Shown here: positions 29,441-33,480 of the stretch, piece by piece | How the letters are laid out: each line of letters starts with the position of its first letter | Position numbering within the stretch: the stretch's first letter is position 1 | Origin: Chara braunii | Taxonomy: Eukaryota > Streptophyta > Charophyceae > Charales > Characeae | Direction of reading: 5' to 3' | Assembly: GCA_003427395.1 (NCBI GenBank) | Contig: BFEA01000079.1 | Span: 238,314-271,793, forward strand | DNA length: 33,480 nt | Translations under genes and position numbers: made by a program | The notes under the pieces: model-generated | Seen by the model: only the letters and a program-made list of their open reading frames with translations | Told to the model about the DNA's origin: nothing | Database searches by the model: none

Positions 29441-30050
29441 AGAAATGTGAATTTAACATACGTCCGGCCACGACCCCAGTCTGTGACTGAGGTCAGATCA
29501 TTCTTGGGAATGTATGGTTATTACTGCATTTTCGTAAAGAAATATAGCACGATCACATCTCCCTTGACTGATCTAACTCGACTTGATACGCCATGGGACT
29601 GGACCGGCGAGTGTGAGGCAACTTTCAAGTGTTTGAAGCATGCGCTCACTCACGCATCATGAGGTTCTCATGGTATCTGACCTGCAAAGGCCGTTTGTAG
29701 TAACCACTTACGCAAGCCAATACGGCATCGACACAGTGCTGGCTCGGCAGGAAGGGAAAAATGTGAGACCGGTTGAGTATATGAGCAAAAAGATGCCATC
29801 AAAGAAGTTGGCAAAGTCCACCTACGAGAGGGCACTCTATGCCCAAGGCACTTGTTCACTGGAGGCTTCTTCTATTTGAGAACTCACCATCAGACCCTCA
29901 AGTGGATAAAGACACAACCAGTTCTCTCGGATGCACTCAAATGCGGGATTGAAGTCATAGATCAGTATGATTTCAAACTAGACTATGTGAAAGGAGAGTA
30001 CAACAAGGTTGCAGATGTGTTGTCTCACAGGGCAGATAATCTAGGTGCGC
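29441..30050 (+). pseudogene. RT connection and RNase H region, internally deleted
   Basis: Right after EKCEF the sequence jumps to RPRPQSVTEVRSFLGMYGYY, which in related elements lies about 35 codons further on; that region appears deleted. RNase H follows: RPFVVTTYASQYGIDTVLAR, where the first catalytic Asp (normally TDAS) is Tyr (TAC at 29709-29711), then RPVEYMSKKMPSKKLAKSTY. A second small deletion and frameshift lie at about 29845-29860, then FFYLRTHHQTLKWIK (normally TDHQ) and KGEYNKVADVLSHRAD. This domain normally removes the RNA strand; here two acidic residues are changed. Confidence 0.85.
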
Positions 30051-30056
30051 TAATTT

Positions 30057-31556
30057 ATGAGTTTGGCATTTCTGAGGACGTTACTCGATCCTTGGGGGAA
30101 GCCTACAAGGAAGACCCTATCACGAATGGACATCATCGACAAACTGAAGGCCAAAGACAAGTCCATCACTAACGAGTTTGTGATGGTGGATGGGTTACTC
30201 TTTCTTGCGAAGGCATGGTTTAAAAGGTTAGTTGTTCCATCTAGGGAGATTTTGCGTAGTTTATTTCTAGGTGAGTGCCACGACGCAATGGGACATTTCA
30301 GCTATAAGAAGACTAGTGCTAATTTAGTACAGGGATTTTGGTGGCCTAACATGCTGGATGATGTAAAGAAGTACGTACAGACATGTCAGGTCTGTCAGCG
30401 GGACAAGCCGCGAACTCAAGCTCCGCTTGGATTACTCAAGCCTCTACCCATTCCTGCTGGCCCACGACAGTATCTCCATGGACTTCATGGATACTCTCGT
30501 GACCAGCAAGAATGGCAAAAGGCACATCTTCGTCATAGTCGATAGGTTCACTAAGTTTGCTAGACTAATAGCAATGCCGAAGACCGCCAGGACTGAACAC
30601 GTCATCAAGTTATTCATGGATAACTGGTTGCGTGACTTTGGGCTGCCAAAGACGATCGTTAGTGATAGAGATGTGCGTTTCACCAGTGAGATGTGGAAGA
30701 AGGCCGCTGAACAGATGGGCAGCCAGCTCCAAATGACTTCTGGGAATCATCCCGAAGCCAACGGGCCGGTTGAACAGATGAACCAGGTGGTGCAGCATCT
30801 GCTGAGGCATTATATTAAGCCCAGCCAAGATGACTGGGATGAGAAGTTACCTCTCATCGCCAGTTTGTACAGTAACGCTGTACACGGCACCACCGGGTTC
30901 ACCCCGAATCAGCTGCATTTTGGGTGGAAGCCTAGATCTGCACTAGACTTCCTCCTTCCTGAAAACCGACCTGCTGCAACGCCTGGAACCATTGCAGCAA
31001 GCTGTCGAGAACATCAAAAAGTCTCAGGAAGCAATGATTGCTTCTGAGAACAAATGTCGCCGACAGTCCTCATTTCAGGTAGGGGAACGAGTCTGGGTTA
31101 AGGCTAGTGAACTGGGACGGGAGTTTGGCATCTCTAGGAAACTAATGCCTCAGTATTTCGGTCCCTGGGAAGTCCTGGATATTGTGGTTAGTGAAATGGA
31201 TGGTCCCTCGTACGTTATTCGTATCCCTGGTCACTTACGCACTTACCCTGTTTTTCATGCCTCAAAGCTCACTCCTTTCTCTGAGACAGAACAGTTCTAT
31301 GCTGCCCCCAACCATGGATGGCCACATGGACGGCCACATGGACGTCGACGATATCCTGGAACACAAAGACATACCTGTTCCCAAACCAGCTGGCAGGGGT
31401 AGACCGCCTAAACCTGCAAGGGAGTACAGAGTACGGTTCAGGCATCATACGGATCCCAAGGAATATCGATGGTTTACAAGGGAGGAACTAGTCAAGACTG
31501 CTCCTCAGATCGTGGCTGAGTACGAGAAGAAACTAAAAGGGGACTTTCGAAGCTAA
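30057..31556 (+). pseudogene. Integrase with chromodomain-like tail, frameshifted but with catalytic residues present
   Basis: The zinc-binding domain (frame 3) has H30279-x4-H30294 and C-x2-C at 30384-30395 (TCQVCQRDK). The rve core (frame 1 from about 30450) contains ISMDFMDTLVTS (Asp at 30481), IVSDRDVRFTSEMW (Asp at 30664) and HPEANGPVEQMNQ (Glu at 30772), a D,D-35-E spacing. After a frameshift at about 30985 the C-terminal domain continues in frame 2 (FQVGERVWVKASELGRE, MPQYFGPWEVLDI, VIRIPGHLRTYPVFHASKL). The last part needs frame 3: MLPPTMDG, a tandem 12-bp repeat (GHMDGHMD), then EYRVRFRHHTDPKEYRWFTR and the stop TAA at 31554. The tail resembles a chromodomain (inference). At least three frameshifts prevent one continuous protein. 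Confidence 0.9.
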
Positions 31557-31562
31557 GGGGGA
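31555..31562 (+). promoter_or_regulatory. Polypurine tract
   Basis: AAGGGGGA overlaps the pol stop codon and lies five bases before the 3' LTR start chosen here. It would prime plus-strand DNA synthesis. Confidence 0.7.
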
Positions 31563-31567
31563 TGAAA

Positions 31568-32648
31568 TGAGAGGAACGAGCCCTCACAAAGGCCCTTATC
31601 GCGCAAACACATTTTCTCGGCATAGGCCCCCAGCAAGCCAAGTGCCCACCCTAAGTGAAGGCGGGCCTGAATATTCATCAGAGACCGAAATTTGACATTT
31701 TCATACATGGGTATTCAGGCTGTTGTAGCCCGCCAGTTGGTTGAGTGGAAGCGTGAGCCTCATTAAGCTGCGTCGTACAGTTGGCCCAGGCCCTGGCAGT
31801 TGCACCTGGGCACATGCACACAAAGCAAGGCCGATACATCATGAAGTGGCCATCGGCCTATGCAAAAGCAATACTGTCGATGCACCTACCCTGGGGGCCT
31901 GCACAAATGCAGCAATCGTCCCAAGTCCTGAGACTACAGGCCGTGCCCAACTGTAAAGGGCCCAGGCCCTCAACTGTAGTCTCAGGCCTGGGCACAGGAA
32001 CTGAGGCCCAACCGGAAGCTACTGGAAGCTTCCTGCCAGGCCACACGCAGCATCCAGGAGGCTGCCACTTCCATATAGGAAGTAGGGCAGCCCAGGACGG
32101 GTATTCGAGCCCGCGTAGGCAATGCGGTCACGCTGCGTCGCTGCGGCCAGGGCGCTGGCGGGGCACGTTGAGGTGAAGTGGGGCGCTGCAGGGCAGCAGT
32201 GCGCTGGCAGCCATAGCCGGGCTGCTGTGAGCTAGGGGGTAAGAGGGGGCAATCTGGTGGTCTTCAGGACACGATGCGAGTGTGGGTTATCAAGGTCTGG
32301 TGAGGGTGACGAGATACGTACCTGGTGCATGAAGAGGTCGGCTATGGTGTTGACATCATGTACATTGGTCTTCGGGAGTCGAAGTGAGCCTGTTGCGTGA
32401 ACAAAGCTGTAGGTAGGATAACCGAGTAGAGTAGGTCGGGCGCTGGTCGCCAGACAGAGAGGAGAGACTTTGGATACTGTGTTGGTGTGGCCTGAGGGCT
32501 TGAACATTGGGTCATTACTTCATTGTATCGCTCTATTTGGATGGATTCTCCATGCAATTGTGCTCTCTGCTTGAACACGACTACTTGAGCATCTTTGTGA
32601 TTTCGCAACTTGGTCTTCTGTATATCGTTCACACTCATATTCCTTGCA
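31568..32648 (+). repeat. 3' LTR
   Basis: Starts TGAGAGGAACGAGCC and ends CATATTCCTTGCA. It aligns with the 5' LTR end to end; differences include GACGCGCC against GATGCACC and other CpG losses. Confidence 0.9.
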
Positions 32649-32652
32649 TGAT
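32649..32652. repeat. 4-bp flanking repeat (right)
   Basis: TGAT, partner of 23919-23922. Confidence 0.55.
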
Positions 32653-32746
32653 GCTGATGTTGGTGCATAACTTCCTATCCTTCCGGAGAAGAAAGGGCTG
32701 ACATCCTGCTTCTGTCTTCCACTCCATTCTGCAAGCACGGTTTTTC

Positions 32747-32790
<44 letters not shown>

Positions 32791-33480
32791 CCCCCTCATT
32801 TGCTGTAAGCATGTGGCAATTAATTTCTCTTTCATTCAGGCTCTGGCGATTACATCTCTACTGGCCAATAATGGAGGCATATGGCAGGCAGTTAATACCT
32901 TCTTTGAGGCTTAGGCGCTTCTCTCTACTGACCCGTGATAGAATCACGCAGTGGTTAATACCTTGGCTCTTCCGTTCCTAATGGTGAGAGGCAAGTCTGT
33001 GCCTGAATGATTTGGGAATGTGCTGTCTGTAAGTTTGAATCATACTTTGCAACCGCACAAGCGACACGGTCGTGTGGTGCAGTGTGCCGCGCGACGTGCA
33101 GAACCTGCCCATGCACCGCACCAGCAACAACTTCTGCCTTTTTTTTTTTTTTTGCTGTTTTCATAGATGCAGAAAGGTGTACTACCTAAGGAAGAGATTT
33201 TTTGTTGAGCATCAGGAATAGCCTCAAATAGGTGTCTGGGACATCAGTCTTGACCGTTTGGTGGCGACATTACTCTCCCAGCTTGGTTCTTTATTTTCAT
33301 GCTCGTGCGCCTTACGTGCCCATGCACCACACGGATCATGTGCGCTCACGCACCGTACGTGCGCAATAGCCCTCACGGCATGCACTTGCATACATGGTCC
33401 AAACTTCAAATACATCCAGTGCATTTTGTATGCAAGGTTGAATCTCTACCGTTTGTTAGCTGATTTGCACTGAACTGGCT
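32653..33480. other. Right flank without recognisable gene
   Basis: Contains a TC microsatellite, a T-run at 33139-33153 and a stretch around 33300-33370 rich in short CACGCACC and ACGTGC motifs. No protein or RNA gene is recognised. Confidence 0.5.
32749..32783. repeat. TC microsatellite
   Basis: Nearly pure (TC)n of about 35 bp. Confidence 0.95.

Larger units (their letters stand above)
23923..32648 (+). mobile_element. Structurally complete Ty3/gypsy retrotransposon, coding-defective
   Basis: The 8726-bp element has LTRs of exactly 1081 bp at both ends, a primer binding site, a long leader, gag, protease, RT, RNase H, integrase with a chromodomain-like tail, and a polypurine tract. Domain order PR-RT-RH-IN places it in Ty3/gypsy, and the tail suggests a chromovirus-like lineage (inference). 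I count about 64 differences between the LTRs by eye (about 6%), many of them C/T or G/A at CpG, which fits age plus cytosine methylation. Frameshifts, stops and active-site substitutions show that it is not autonomous. It is flanked by TGAT. Confidence 0.92.

Overview
The window looks like repeat-rich nuclear DNA of a streptophyte green alga. The retrotransposon proteins resemble those I remember from the charophyte Chara braunii; that species call is from memory and inference. Arguments for a eukaryotic nuclear genome are a spliced terminal exon of the spliceosomal helicase BRR2, LTR and LINE retrotransposons, hAT-like terminal-inverted-repeat elements, long AAT/GT/GA microsatellites and sparse coding sequence. 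I see no bacterial operon, phage module or CRISPR array.

Layout. 1-2150: low-complexity and GC-rich DNA with palindromes and no recognisable gene. 2200-5170: a badly broken LINE keeping ORF1 and the start of ORF2 (an APE-type endonuclease) but no reverse transcriptase. 5170-8190: unique or unrecognised DNA with microsatellites. 8187-10215: a non-coding tract packed with short perfect hairpins, many with 4-nt loops, some sharing outer arms like TAGTAGG/CCTACTA. This is the best candidate in the window for something undescribed. 10540-11545: AAT microsatellites around a relic LTR on the minus strand. 11899-13550: a 5'-truncated LINE on the minus strand with poly(A) tail and a 7-bp target duplication. 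13680-14430: simple-sequence tracts. 15271-16217: two families of tandem duplications, one bounded by 13-bp inverted repeats.

16881-17271 (minus) is the last exon of BRR2, the only host gene I can support. Its upstream intron, to the right, is loaded with elements. These are a minus-strand Ty3/gypsy relic with a LINE piece spliced into its 3' part, a 1307-bp hAT-like element (18305-19611) inside that relic with an 8-bp target duplication, a head-to-head plus-strand Ty3/gypsy 3' end with its LTR (20466-21806), and a second small hAT-like element (21883-22389). No further BRR2 exon is visible to the right.

23923-32648 is a structurally complete Ty3/gypsy element: two 1081-bp LTRs (about 6% different by my hand count, many changes at CpG), a tRNA-Met-type primer binding site, gag, protease, RT, RNase H, integrase with a chromodomain-like tail, a polypurine tract and a 4-bp flanking repeat. 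Its coding part is dead: several frameshifts plus substitutions at the zinc knuckle, protease, RT and RNase H active sites. Only the integrase zinc-binding and D,D-35-E residues are all present, and they lie in different frames. 32653-33480 holds flanking DNA with simple repeats and no recognisable gene.

Nothing here works together as an operon. The biology is a host intron and intergenic space repeatedly invaded, nested and rearranged by mobile elements, plus an unexplained hairpin-rich tract.
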